64,000 nt of DNA from Margaritispora aquatica (GCA_007644065.1 VJWN01000012.1:299758-363757), one strand, 5' to 3'; counted from the first letter of the stretch, positions 19,043-31,400 are shown. Numbers and translations are program-made. The notes: generated from the letters alone by a model not told the origin.

Positions 19043-21231
19043 TCACCAGCCTCCATCGCCACCAGAGACAACCTTGGAAGGAGCAGCATCAAAGTTTCCA
19101 TCACCAAACTCGCCGCCAGAACCACCCCCGAAGTTACATCCATCAAAGTTATTGCCACCAGTAGTAGGACCTCCATCAAAGCCACCATTCTCGAAACCGC
19201 CATTACCGAAACCTCCATTGTCGAAGCCGCTGTTGAAATTACCACCCTCGCCTTCAGCACGGGCTGGCTCCTTGCAACGAACCTTAGTGTGACCCATTTG
19301 GCTGAGAAGATGTCAGTATGATGTGATATCTCATGGAAAGCATGGATAATACTTACTCGCAGTTAGAGCACTTCACACGTGAATAGTCACGGGGCTTTGG
19401 GCACTCCTTTCCTGAGTGACCGAACTCATCACAGTTGCGGCACTTCATGACTCGTTCTGTTATAGGAGGTTAGCAACTAAGGCGATGAAATCAGGTATGT
19501 AATGGCGGTGTTAATAAGCACCACCAAGAGAACATACCATTGACACAGTCATTCTTGGAATGACCCTCCTGACCACAGTTGAAGCAAGCATTGCCGCCGC
19601 CACCACCACCTTGTGGGCAGTCACGGGAGAAATGGCCAATCTCATTGCACTGGTAAGAAGTCAGTCACAGACCTTGATTAGATGAGCGCTGCCTTTTTGC
19701 ATTGCTGATTTGGACTTATTGGGACCTGCCTTCTTGCACTCAACACCCTCAGCAGAACGTGGCTCGGGGCACTCCCTGGAACCATGACCAGACTTCTTGC
19801 AGTTTCGGCAAGCAAACTTGTCAGGACGAGGCATGGGACAATCACGGACTCTGTGCCCCAACTGATCGCAGTTGTAGCATCTGACTTGAGCACGGTCCAA
19901 GTTCTCAACGACCTCCTGTGGGCAGTTCTTCTTGATGTGTCCTAATTCGTCACTATAAGTTTGTTAGAATAATTTCAAGTTAAGGTCAGGAGCGCAGAAT
20001 GAACTTACCAGTTGCTGCACTTAGAGACACCACGCTTTAATGAGTTAGCATAACTTATTTAATGTTTGGTGGAAAGAATAAGTGCGAATCCTACACCGGG
20101 ATCAAAAATACGTGAGGCACTTACATCAATGGGTTCGCCAGCCTTGGCAAGACGAGACATGTTCTCCTCAGGAGATGATGGCCAATAGTCATTCTCCTTA
20201 GGACGTGCAGGCTTGTCGGACCAACGCCAAGTGACAGTGAAAGGACAATCCAAGTTACCCTGCAAGTCCATGTTGGTGTAAGTAGCCTGCAACTCCTTCT
20301 CGATGGCAATAAGATAGACCTTAAGGTCTTGAGTACGGAAAGCCTTTTCAAGTTGGAGATAGTCAGTATCAGGGAGTGCCTTGACATATTTGGCAATAGC
20401 CTCCTTGACATCATCCAAGTCGTGGTCGGCTACAGCGGCCTTCAACTCTGACCAAGCAACTTCGGGCTTAACATCTAGAATATCACTGCGATCAATCTTG
20501 CGTGAGTTCTTGCATTCAAAGGCAGTATGACCCTCATTCTGGCAGTTGCTACAGACTTGAGGTGGAGCTTGGGGGCAGTCAGAAGCGCGGTGACCTTCGA
20601 TGTTGCAGAGACGACAGGTTCCACTAAAGGGACGTTCAACCTTCTCATTGGTGCATTCAGCCTTGCTGTGACCCTCCTCACCGCAGTTGAAGCATCCACG
20701 AGCCTTGAGGGGTTCGGGGCATTCGGCTTTGCTGTGACCCTCTTGGCCGCAATTGAAGCATCCACGAGCCTTGGGGGGTTCAGGGCAATCGACCTTGGCA
20801 TGACTGAAATGTTGTTAGTTAATGTTGACTTGGCAAAGAAGATGAAGAACATACCCTTCACCACCACAATTGAAACATTTGCCATCGTTCACACGTGCTG
20901 GACGTTGACCACCTTGCTCGTCATCACCACCAAAAGCAGGAGCTGCAGTACTGAACTCGAAGCCGCCGTCACCAGGAGCGCCGTCACCAAATGAAGGTTC
21001 AACAACACCCCAACCACCACCAGCAGGAGCTGGCTGATTGAAAGATGCGGCACCTCCACCATTACCCCAAGTTTTAACAGCTGGACCGGAAGCTGGCTCG
21101 TTGAACGAAGCAGCAGCACCACCGTTACCCCAACCACTAGCAGCAGGAGCTGGCTGGTTGAAAGAGGAGGCACCACCACCATTACCCCAGGCACTAGCAC
21201 CTCCGCCACCACTAGGAGCTCCCCACGACAT
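19043..21231 (-). CDS. Twelve-CCHC zinc-knuckle nucleic-acid-binding protein
   Basis: Seven exons (21231-20855, 20803-20125, 20034-20009, 19952-19730, 19649-19538, 19456-19357, 19301-19043) join to 1776 nt, 591 residues. The N terminus has three copies of a roughly 20-residue WGNGGG...SFN.PAP unit with several WG pairs. Five zinc knuckles follow, starting CFNCGGEGHAKVDC, then a helical spacer of about 110 residues, then seven more, ending CSNCDQMGHTKVRC. All twelve keep C-x2-C-x4-H-x4-C. The C terminus is Gly/Asn/Phe-rich. Relatives include the CNBP/Gis2/Byr3 group, which bind single-stranded nucleic acids and influence translation, but these have about seven knuckles. Exon 3 is 26 nt, and the intron at 19729-19650 begins GC (AAG|GCAGGT), required to keep knuckle 9 intact. 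A cytoplasmic RNA-binding role is inferred. Confidence 0.9.
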
Positions 21232-22207
21232 ATTATGATATGCTTAGAGTTGGTCAGTTAAGGTGATTCTGTTGAAGATTGATGTTAGTCTTGGACTTTT
21301 CTTCGTAGATGAACGAAGTTATGTTGTGATGAAGGATGTAAGTAGATAACCCGACAATAAGTTGATGACAAAAAAGGTTGAGCTTGTGGAGACTGGTAGA
21401 AGATGGAAAGATGCACTGATGGTGTTGAGTGGGAGGATAATTGTAAGGAAGAAAGTTGTTTGAAGTTGGAGAAAGAATGAAGAAGTGTTAAGTGCAGATG
21501 TCTGAAAACCAATTCAAGAAACGGTGACGCATGCAAATGATAAAGCAGCATCCGCAGAACAGAAAGCCAAATCTTGAAGATCTCCCAAAGGCTTTAAAGA
21601 TAAAGCGGCCTAGTAGATCGTCCTTTGGCAGTTCAAGCTATCTCGAATTGATGTTTCGATCTGAGAAAGTGGAGGAAATACAAAATGGAATGCGTACCTG
21701 TTTGACGGTTTGTTTCTTTGAATGCCTCTCGTAGAAGCAGACAAGACGATACTAGAGACTGCGCGCGTCGATGCGAACTGAATAGATAGATGTTTGAATG
21801 GATGGAAGATCGTGATGGAGGTTGTAAAAGTTGTTGGTGGGAGGGAAAAAAAAGGGGGGAATGGAATTGAAATATGGGGGTTTTTATACCTTCCTCAAAG
21901 GCAAACCAAAAGAAGCTAAGGTACCTGCCAACCTAGGCTGCGAGGCAGCGACGAGGTGGTCGGAGGAAGGAGCGGATCGATTTGGACGAACGCTTTCCTA
22001 ATCTATGAGGAACAAGGGAAGGTAAGTAATAGGTAGAATTCCGTGATCAAGAATATTAGAACATAGGAACCATTTGATCAAAAACAGCATATAGGGTAGC
22101 CATCACTTTTTACGAGACACCGAATGAGTATTTTGAGTTATGGAAATAGCAAGAGCTATAGAGCACTGCATTCATACTTGCAAAGCTAACGTTGACATTA
22201 ACAGATA
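21232..22207. other. Zinc-knuckle gene upstream region
   Basis: Promoter and leader side of the zinc-knuckle gene. There is a purine-rich A/G run near 21840-21865 and no supported gene. Confidence 0.45.
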
Positions 22208-23330
22208 CTAGCTCGGTACTTTACTTCGCATATTGTCTTCAACAATCTCAAAACACATCAACACACACCACAAGATGACTTGAAGGAAAGGCGAAACCCT
22301 CTCTGGATATTTCTGCAAGCCCAATACGACAACAAGACAAAGCAAAAGAAGCGTACATCGGAGGAAGAATACGATTTCCCATGTAGTTAAGGAATACTCC
22401 CAATCATGAGAGACAAATGGATTTGGAACACTGTATCTAAAAGTATTGAGAGCTCTCCAATCGTTTTCATTGGAGCATGGAAAGATCTGGGTGCATGTGT
22501 ATATCATTGCAATGCATCAGCACCCAAGTATTGTTACAAAGCTCTTTGATCGTGTTGTCTTCCACCGTCGTTCGATGATGATGATGAATCCGCGGGAATC
22601 TTGTTTTGACCCAATAACCCCGAGCAAAGGTACCGGCTACTTGCATGTACTTTGGTGGAACAATTATACTGACGGCTCCTCCTTGCAACTGTAGTTAGGT
22701 AGATATTGGACCATGGAGCTCGCATGACGATATACGAATGAAAGGACCAAGTCTAAAAAGACAACAACAGCTTGATGAGTTCAACATCCAATCATCTGAA
22801 AATAGGATTAGGTTCACCACCTGCCCAGAGCCGCTTGAATATGCTCCTCATACACGCCTTCCCAAAGACATCACCTCGTCGTATGGTGAGGAGCTTTCCT
22901 CGCTCGACATCATATATCACTCGGCCACCATAACCAATTCTCTATTCTTCCTATGCCAGAGTCACTCGACTTGTGAGGCGTGTAGAGTGGGAGCTCAACA
23001 GCTAGGTATCTTCCGATACTTCCTGAGAAGACTGCATATCCGAACTAGACATTGGATACCATATGGCCAAAGAAGCAGGCAAAGAGAAGATTCCTATACT
23101 AAAATGCTCTTTCGAAGCACAGAGATGCCAGGACTTTGTTTAATACCGCTGCATACCTAGGGCATTGCATCCACTTGGATGTCTTATAGAAGCTTCTAGT
23201 CCGCAAATGATCAGGGCCTTTGCTGGCGATGGACATATGCCCATGAAATCCATAAGGTACTCCTGGTACTTCTTCATAAATACGAAAACATCAGGAAGAT
23301 ACACCTGAGGAAAGAGAATGGAAACTCCCC
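22208..23330 (-). pseudogene. Possible decayed membrane-protein gene
   Basis: On the minus strand a protein-like frame runs from about 23310 to 22900 across two in-frame stops (TAG at 23101-23103 and at about 23045). Before and between them it reads VPGVPYGFHGHMSI, YAAVLNKVLASLCFERAF and LLFACFFGHMVSNV. A hydrophobic segment, WEIVFFLRCTLLLLCLVVVL, preceded by NPFVSHDWEY, lies further on (22430-22300) and resembles the last spans of fungal RTA1- or DUF3112-type membrane proteins. I could not assemble an intact gene with introns. Chance open frames are a real alternative. Confidence 0.3.
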
Positions 23331-25075
23331 ATGCCCACGTAGCCAACATTCAGAGCAGAGGCTTTGATAGGGACATAGTTCCCATTATCCGTGTAGGCTA
23401 TCCACGCAATTGATTTTCATGACAGGCAAGTGCATGCGCATCAAATTTACCCTGTAAAGAAAGAGTGTTGCAGCAACAAAACCTCGCATTGAGAGTTCGC
23501 GCAGAGAAGTTTGCGTCTGCCCCGAAGCTTTCCCGGAGCTTGTCGTTGCTGTGTCCGCACAAACAAACATTTCACTAGGATTCAGGGGCAAACCCGATTC
23601 GCTAAATTGCCTTCTTTGGGACAGGGCTCGGTCTGGCATCTGGTCCGAGCGTTACGGAACTTCCTCGAGTTTGAATATTGCTAGTCACTTGTAAAGTATT
23701 TCTGCATAAGAAGAGAGTATGGATAAGCAGCTGCTTTGTTGAGCTGTTGGCGTGGCATACAAAACGCTCGTATGTTCAAGTGGACATGGTAGCATCACAC
23801 ATGCAGTGGGAGATCGGAGCAAGTCGAGAGTGACGTATTTCGGTTCCTCAGTATGAACATATGTATAGCTCCAAAGGTTGGGGAAATACAATATGACTAT
23901 TAGCCAGTACAAGATGGAATTGAAGATCTTGGGCTCCTTAGCATAGTATTTTATCAATTCAAATTGCTTTTCAAGTGTCTTCCTTCTCTTCATCAAATCT
24001 TCTAAACTGCAGTGTGCATATATATATGCATACTCTCTCGTTCTCGCTCTTCAAGAAACTCAACTCATAATCACAGCTCTCATCGGCAGTATTCAGGAAA
24101 ATAATAAGTACTATCTACTCATTCATTCATTTATGTCCAGGTAACACTTATCTGTCTATTATCTGCTGTCCATCGACCCTGACTGGTGGTAACTAACCTA
24201 TCTACAACGTGGTTACGAGGAAGCTTGAGTTAGCACGATAAAAGTAGCGAGGAATCATGGAGAATAATGAGCGCGAGGAGTGCAAGCCTCATAAGCCCAC
24301 TTGCCTACCTTACCTGCTCATGCTGTCAGAGCTAAGAGCGGATCCTTTGGTTGGGTGCATGGGAGGCTAGGTGAGGGATGAGATCTAATGGAAAGTTTGA
24401 AGGGATGTGCGACGAGAGTTCCATAATACTGTTTTGGAACAAGGGAAGTTGGAGGGTGGAGGAGGGTGGGAGACTTGTCTCTAGTAGAGACGGCAGTGGG
24501 GTTGTATAATATGGCGGCTGAGGGCTTGATTGGGAGTTGATGAGAGAGCTATGAGTTCAGAATTGGATTTGGATTTGAATTTAGATTTCCAATTCGATAT
24601 TATGGTTCCATAGGTATTTGTCTAAGATTTTAAGGAGGCGTGAGTGATGCACATACTTATATGTGTGCTGTGTGCTTGGGCTGTGGGATTGTTGGATTAG
24701 GAGCAGAGAGACGACAATGGTACGGTGAGTCCTTAGATGAAGAGGGGAATTAGAGGAAGGATATAGTGATGTAGGGACGAGATCTGATGTAGGAGATGGC
24801 ATATATGAAGATCAGTGCAGGTGTAACAGCAAAGAATAAATGCCATCATGAAAAGTTGATCCTATCGTGTCATCGCATTGCTTCATTGCTCGTTACTCCA
24901 AATACCTACCTTGACCCATCTGTATATGCAAACCCAACTATCTTGTTATAATACACTGCAGATATGCACTGATATCTAAACCATAAATTCATGATCGCTC
25001 GCCCAGATGCCTATCCTAGAACGCCAATAATGATCGCTAAATAATCAAAACAAACACTTTTCTACACCTCTTAGG
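23331..25075. other. Gene-poor interval
   Basis: About 1.7 kb without a supported gene. A 103-codon frame at 23996-23685 (minus) has a hydrophobic stretch and could be the 5' part of the decayed gene next door, but no link could be shown. Other frames are short. Confidence 0.4.
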
Positions 25076-26056
25076 TTATGGGACACTGGTACCAGCATTC
25101 CTCTCCGGCGCCGTAAACACAGCCGGCGGTCTTCTGAGATCTAGGTCACCCAGACTCTCTCTCGACTCTGGCCTAGCACCTGGAGCCAAATTCACAGGGC
25201 TCGAGACCATGATCGTCGGCAGTGCAGGTGTCTGCGTCGGTGCCGGCGTTGTCCTCGCATCACCAACATGCTCATAACTCGGCGGAGCATTCCCCACCGT
25301 CTCTCCTTCCGCCCCTCCCCCTCTTGGCCTTGCCGTCCCTAGATCCCTCATCTCCGTCCCATCCGGCAAGCCATCACTCCTCGTCTCCCTTATACTGGGC
25401 GGTTTCGTGCCCTCCACATACGGCGGGGGTGCCTCACCCCTCTCATCCAGGCCCTCCTCCACCACTACCGCCCCATTGCCACCCACATTTCTATTCGCAC
25501 CACTCCTATACGCTCCACCGCCACCAATTCCAAAGGCGCCATTGCCGCTGCCGAAATTGAAGCGGTTCCGGAACCCCTCGACGTCGCGCGCGAGAGCACG
25601 CTGCGAGTTTGTGCGCTGCAGGAAGGCTTTTTGCCGGCGCTGGGAGCGGTAATACAAAAGGGCGATCCCGAGCAGGACTATGGCGGCGGCGATGATGAGG
25701 AAGTAGTAGTTGAATGCTGGGCGGGTGTCGTTGGTGTTTCCGTTGGTATTGCCATTGTTATTGTTGTTGTTATTGGGATTTGAAGGGTTGGAGGTCGGAG
25801 ACGTGTTTGATGGTGGGGTGCTTGATGCTGAGGTTAAGGATGGAGGGGTTGGTTCTTGTGAGGATATGGATATAGAGGCGGAGACGGATGTTTGGAAAGT
25901 CGTCGGTGTTGCAGATTCGGAGGGATTATTGGATGATTGTGCTGAGATTGAGGTGGTGAAGGCGAGGATGGAAAGGATGAGCGTTGGTGGTAGAGTGAGG
26001 AATCGAGATCGCGCTCTTGTTCGTGGTGTTCTGGTTGTTCTCATCTCGTACTTCAT
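25076..26056 (-). CDS. Single-pass membrane protein with Ser/Thr-rich ectodomain and PY motifs
   Basis: Intronless frame of 326 codons from the ATG at 26056 (a longer reading would need a TTG start). A basic N terminus and hydrophobic segment (LTLPPTLILSILAFTTSISA) form a signal peptide. Residues about 40-115 are rich in Ser, Thr, Pro and Asn, as in O-glycosylated wall-facing domains, and end in a poly-Asn run. A transmembrane span YYFLIIAAAIVLLGIALLYY (about 117-136) is followed by RSQRRQK, so the tail is cytosolic. The tail holds PPPY (210-213) and PPSY (258-261), the type of motif bound by WW domains of Rsp5/NEDD4 ubiquitin ligases. The layout resembles fungal wall sensors or ligase adaptors. 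The family is not recognised and the function is not assigned. Confidence 0.8.
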   Translation of the reverse strand: MKYEMRTTRTPRTRARSRFLTLPPTLILSILAFTTSISAQSSNNPSESATPTTFQTSVSASISISSQEPTPPSLTSASSTPPSNTSPTSNPSNPNNNNNNNGNTNGNTNDTRPAFNYYFLIIAAAIVLLGIALLYYRSQRRQKAFLQRTNSQRALARDVEGFRNRFNFGSGNGAFGIGGGGAYRSGANRNVGGNGAVVVEEGLDERGEAPPPYVEGTKPPSIRETRSDGLPDGTEMRDLGTARPRGGGAEGETVGNAPPSYEHVGDARTTPAPTQTPALPTIMVSSPVNLAPGARPESRESLGDLDLRRPPAVFTAPERNAGTSVP

Positions 26057-26635
26057 CGTGGGCTTCAAGCTATTTCGCTCTTAGTGTCATGAATATCCAA
26101 GTCGAACAACATCCAATATCTGAACGTGCAAATCAATATCAATCATCAATCATAACTTTCAATACAAGCAAGTATAAAACAATATGAATAATAGGTAGAT
26201 ACTGTAGGAAGATACGAAGGACAGTTCGCAAAAGAGTTCGAAAGTGCATCATCCCATAGTTCCAAACATTTATAAGGCCCCAGCCACCATCGACAGCAGA
26301 TAATACCAAGTTCCACGACATCATCGACAACGCGTCTTTATTTCTCATCCCGAGCAGGCCGAACAGGTCCATATCAAAAAAAAAAGCTTGTTTGTTCAAT
26401 TCTTTCCTCCTCATTGGCCCCTCTTTGCTAACGGATATGGTTGATGCTTGTAGATCGACAAAGGGAATAAGGCGTGGCTGTGTTGTCACAAATCCTTGAG
26501 TACTGAGGCTGTTTCGCATTCCCGTATCCGGTCGAGAATATCATCCGGTTTTCCATCCTGCAGGACGGAGAAAGAAGAGGTCACGAGATCAGAGTTTGGA
26601 AGTGAAATTGAGGGTCAGCAGAAGAAATCATCAAA
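26057..26635. promoter_or_regulatory. Divergent promoter region, membrane protein and TFB5
   Basis: The 579 bp lie between opposed start codons. A 126-codon frame on the minus strand (26519-26139) covers much of it but has no recognisable features and overlaps the TFB5 leader, so I do not call it a gene. Confidence 0.45.
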
Positions 26636-26992
26636 ATGCCGAAAGCTGTTCGAGGTAAGGTTGCATGTTTCGTTTCGAAGGGAGTGGGCGTTTGAAGTCA
26701 AATGTCGATGCTGATGGTAAAAAGGTGTTTTGGTCCAATGTGATCCTTCTATCAAAGCCATCATCGTTAAGATCGACTCGGAGAGTCACCAATACATTAT
26801 TGAGGATCTGGATGATAGCACGTTGGTCATTAAGGATACGATGCTTGCTGATTTGAAGTACAAGTTGAATGAGGTGAGTGGTCTGGATGTTGGGTTGTGG
26901 GTCAGTCATATGGATGGGTGGTAGCTAATGGTAGATATATGTAGGTCTTGAAGGATACTCAGGTTTCGCTTGAGGAGTCGGATCAGGATTGA
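26636..26992 (+). CDS. TFB5: TFIIH subunit TFB5 (GTF2H5/TTDA)
   Basis: Smallest core subunit of TFIIH, needed for nucleotide excision repair and stability of the complex, where it pairs with Tfb2/p52. Three exons, 26636-26654, 26725-26873 and 26945-26992, give 216 nt and 71 residues, the usual length. The sequence starts MPKAVRGVLVQCDPSIKAII and contains YIIEDLDDSTLVIKD and LKYKLNEVL, near-diagnostic for this family. The first exon is only 19 nt, so the gene is easily missed. Introns have GTAAGG and GTGAGT donors. Transcribed away from the PY-motif membrane protein. Confidence 0.95.
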
Positions 26993-27331
26993 GTTTGGGC
27001 GGATTCTAATGTCTGTTACTTCATTGATAGAGACATCATTTTGCAGGATGGGGTCTGGTCTTATGGAGTTATGGCATTAGATGGGAATGGCATGGGCTCT
27101 TTAAGCATAGTATGGATATTGCTTTACAAATTCATCGTAGTCAATGAGTCTACTAAGGTCTTCATAATCCTACATGACTACTTTTAAGACGAAGTCTTGG
27201 CAGGGAAGCACATTCCAGTTATAGGTTGTAAATTGTGCGAGTAGGTGGTTTATTCGCTTCCTGGTACAGAATTTCTACCAATATCATAACCATTCTCCTA
27301 ATATACATCTAGATGCCTGTCTAACACTTTA
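26993..27331. other. Convergent 3' flanks of TFB5 and MRPL16
   Basis: Contains only the two transcript ends. No gene or repeat was seen. Confidence 0.5.
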
Positions 27332-28192
27332 TCATACAGCTGGAGGGGGTGGAGAGGAAGCAGACGACAAGCCAGTCAATGCCGCATCAGGTACCGTGGG
27401 CATAGGCAAAGGTACTTTTCGTCTTGGCCTCTTCAGTTCTGCCATTGTGAGACCGTCCATCTTCGTGATACCAACCACAGGTGCATCTCCTTTCTTCACA
27501 AACTCATACATGCCTAGCGAATGGTTAGCGATATTCTCCGAAGAAAAAGTTCATGCAGCCACATACCAGGCATCTTATTTCCAGCTATCCGGAAAGCATC
27601 TCTTGCAACTTGCTCGTGAATATCTCCCTTGATCTCAAAAATGACCTTGCTGACAGCAATTCTGGATGCCCAATGGTCGAAAGAACCTTTTCCTTTACCC
27701 ATACGCACCTACATATCCATTAGTAGATATCCCAATCCCTCCGCCCTTTAGACATACCTCGTTTCCACTGCTGTAAACACCAATGCTTGCACAAACTCTC
27801 TTGTACAACCGGTATCGCATGCCCTTTAGTCGGACCTTGATAGCCTCCTCACCAATCTTCAATTGGGAAGCGCTCACTCTGCGATGATGATCTGCCATCC
27901 TCAACCCATAATCACCCCACACTATCGTAGTACCTCTCGCCGAACCACCAGTAGGCACACGAGGCCTTCCCTTTCTCGAACGCTTCTTCTCAGGCATAGT
28001 AGGCAAAAGCCAATTTCCAGCTCTCACACTCGTGCTCGAGAACGGCCGGCGAGAAATAATCGAGGCATTGTGGACAGAGCATGGCGAGGACGACAATCGG
28101 GGTCGGGAGGCACACAGAGGTCGTAGAGAAGTCGAAGCTATAGAAAGCTTATCGAATTGAGCTGCTAAGCTCGATACATTTCGAAGCTTCAT
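27332..28192 (-). CDS. MRPL16: Mitochondrial ribosomal protein L16 (uL16m)
   Basis: Large-subunit protein of the mitochondrial ribosome, near the peptidyl transferase centre. Exons are 28192-27758, 27708-27567 and 27513-27332, giving 759 nt and 252 residues. The N terminus is rich in Ser, Arg and Ala ([20 protein letters not shown] and [14 protein letters not shown]), a mitochondrial presequence. The conserved core includes [25 protein letters not shown], shown here only in part of its extent, then [20 protein letters not shown] and [20 protein letters not shown]. The start ATG at 28192 was chosen because the upstream open frame needs a TTG. Divergent from RFC1 with a short 286-bp shared interval. 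Confidence 0.94.
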
Positions 28193-28478
28193 TGTTGCGG
28201 TGGCTGCTTGGAGCTGGTTGCTTCTGCAGGACAAAATTGTATGAGGTCGGCGTCGGCGACAAGCCCTCCAGGATGCTCTTGCCTGAATTTGCAGGGGTGA
28301 AATCAATTTAGTCGCGCTTTCTACCTGAACACGAGAAAGTCGCGTAGATCAGCGACATCATCACGTCTCCAGCAGGCAGAATCTAGACAATTCAGCGACG
28401 CAGATATTTTTCTGCTCATAAACTGGATTGAAGCTCAGCTGCATTCTGAATTTCATCTTCGCCTTTTAATCACACACA
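28193..28478. promoter_or_regulatory. Compact divergent promoter of MRPL16 and RFC1
   Basis: Both transcripts must start within 286 bp. The interval contains GCGTAG and ACGCAG motifs near 28335 and 28398, but no specific site is claimed. Confidence 0.5.
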
Positions 28479-31400
28479 ATGCCTGCCGATATTCGAAGTT
28501 TCTTTGGGGGCAAGACCTCGACGCCCATCAGAGAGAAAGAGAACATCCAGGCAGAGGATTCCAAGAAGAAAAGAAGCAGTAAGATCATAAACATTTTTTG
28601 CACAATAATTTGAGATTAACTCTCTACAGAAGCTCGCAAAGTTATCGAAGACAGTGATGATGAAGAAGAATCAACTCCAGCGTATGTCTAGTCAAATCTT
28701 GACGGATATCACTAAGTGTTTGCAGACCCAAGGTGGTGACTCCAAAGAAAGCTGCTCCCAAAAAGCCAATGTGAGAGCGATTGCTCTTTACATCTTGGAT
28801 TTATGCTAAATTCTTCTAGCAAAAAAGAATCCCCAAAGGGAGAGGAAACGAGTACTGCCGACTATTTTGCCTCTAGTAAAGCGAAACCAAAACCCAAGCC
28901 TACGAAAGCTGCTGCAGCAAAGCTGAAAGCAGTACCAGCTGTGGAAATCACCAAACCATCATCAACCCGGAAAAAGGCAATAACATCATACAAAGAAGAG
29001 GAGGAGGATGATGCATTTGCGTTTTTGGATGAGGATGACAAGGATGCAGGTGATGATATTTTCGCAGCAGATGTGAAGAAGGGAAAGGGTGCTAGGAATG
29101 ATGCATATGTCGAAGTTCATAGCGATGAAGATGTTCCACAACCCAAGAAGACGACGAAATCACAACCAGTCAAAACCGGGAGAGGAAGGCCAAAGAAGGA
29201 AGAATCCGACGAGGATGTAGTCATGTTGGATGATAGCGACGATGAGGTTATTTCCAAACCAGCTTCAAAATCGAACAGCAGAAAGCGAAAGTCGGTAGAC
29301 CTAGAATCTGAGGACGATGAGGATGTAAAGCCTGCTTCTAAATCAGCCACATCAAAACCTCCACCAGCCAAGAAACCACGAGCTCCTAAGAAGACCGAAC
29401 CAGAAAGCTCGGCTATTCAAGAAATTCTTGCCAACATTCCACTAGTGCGCCCTCCAACACCTCCACCAAAGGATCCTAATTTTAAGTTTGACTGGAAAAA
29501 GGGAGGTGGAGGTAACACAGCTGCACCGGCAGCGCAGGGCTCGAAGGAAATTCCTGTTGGAGCAGACAACTGTTTAGCTGGGATGACCTTCGTCTTTACA
29601 GGAATTTTGGAAACCCTCTCTCGAGAAGATGGTCAAGCACTAGTGAAACGATACGGAGGTAAAGTTACGGGTGCCCCAAGCAAAAACACTAGTTTTGTTG
29701 TTCTTGGAAACGAAGCTGGTCCTAGCAAACTGAGAAAAATCCATGACTTGAAGATCAAAACCGTCGATGAGGATGGTCTGTTTGCGATTATTGCCCAATT
29801 CCCAGCTGATGGTGGAGATGGAAAAGCTGCTGAGAAAAATGCCGAGAAAAAAAAGGCTGAAATGGAGAAGATTCAGAAAGAGGCCGAAGCGATGGAGAAG
29901 GAAGAAAAGCGAAAAGTTGCTGAGGTCGAAAAGAAAGAGAAAGAGGCCGCAAAGCTTGCTGTTGAGAAAGGCACAGCACCTCCTCCCCCCGTGCGCAAAA
30001 TATCGCCATCGTCTCAATTATGGACGAGCAAATATGCACCAACATCTGTTAACCAAATCTGTGGCAACAAGGGCGCCGTGGAAAAAATCCAAGGTTGGCT
30101 CAAAAACTGGCCAAATGCTCACAAATATGACTTTCAAAAGAGAGGTGCAGATGGATCTGGTGGCTATAGAGCAATCATTATTCACGGTCCGCCAGGCATT
30201 GGGAAGACGACTGCTGCACATCTTGCTGCCAATCTCGCAGGTTATGATGTTATTGAGAGCAATGCTAGTGATACTAGAAGTAAGAAATTGGTAGAGTCTG
30301 GACTTGGAGATGTTCTAGACAACAGATCTCTACGAGGATACTTTGCTAGTGACGGAAAAGATGTCGACAAGCAAAAGAAGCATATTGTCCTCATCATGGA
30401 CGAAGTTGATGGAATGTCAGCAGGTGATCGAGGTGGTGTTGGTGCTTTAGCAAAAGTGTGCAAGACTACGGATATCCCCATGATTCTCATTTGCAATGAG
30501 CGAAGGCTGCCAAAGATGAAGCCATTTGATCATGTTACATTTGATGTTCCATTCAGACGCCCAACTGTTGAACAAGTTCGATCAAGAATCGCTACAATTT
30601 GTCACCGAGAGGGTCTCAAGCTTCCGATGAATGCCATTGATGCGATTATTGAAGGCAGCAATAAGGATATTCGTCAAATCATCAACATGATTTCCGCCGC
30701 GAAATTAGACCAAAGCACTATGGATTTCGACCAAGGCAAGGCCATGTCGAAAGCTTGGGAGAAGCATGTCGTACTAAAACCCTGGGATATTTGTCAGAAG
30801 CTTCTTGGTGGTGGTATGTTTGCTGCAAGTAGCAAGGCTACATTGAACGATAAAATCGAGCTTTACTTCAATGACCACGAGTTTAGCTATCTGATGATTC
30901 AGGAGAACTATCTCAGCACAAGACCAGCTTTGGTTGGACAATTGGGCGGTCGGGAAGCGAAATTAAAGGCTCTGCAGCTTATTGATCAAGCAGCCGAGAG
31001 TATCAGTGACGGAGACTTGGTAGACCGCATGATTCATGGTTCCCAGCAGCAATGGAGTTTGATGCCAGTACATGGCGTCTTTAGTGCTGTGAGACCAGCA
31101 AGTTTTGCTCACGGTCAGCTTAGTGGTCAAACATCATTCACACAGTGGTTGGGCAACAATAGCAAACAAGGCAAGCTCACACGATACGTGAAGGAGATTC
31201 AATCTCATATGCGTCTACGCTCATCTGGAGATCGTCATGAGATCCGACAACAATACTTACCTGTCCTGTGGACTCAGATGATCAAGCGCTTAGAAAAGGA
31301 AGGAAAGGAATGCGTTGACGAGGTTATCGACTTAATGGACAGTTATTTCTTGACCAGAGAAGATTATGATTTCATTATGGAACTTGGTCTTGGCCCTCAA

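Noticed and set aside
26139..26519. 126-codon minus-strand frame with a hydrophobic end
   Set aside because: Lies in the divergent promoter of TFB5 and the PY-motif gene and has no recognisable family.
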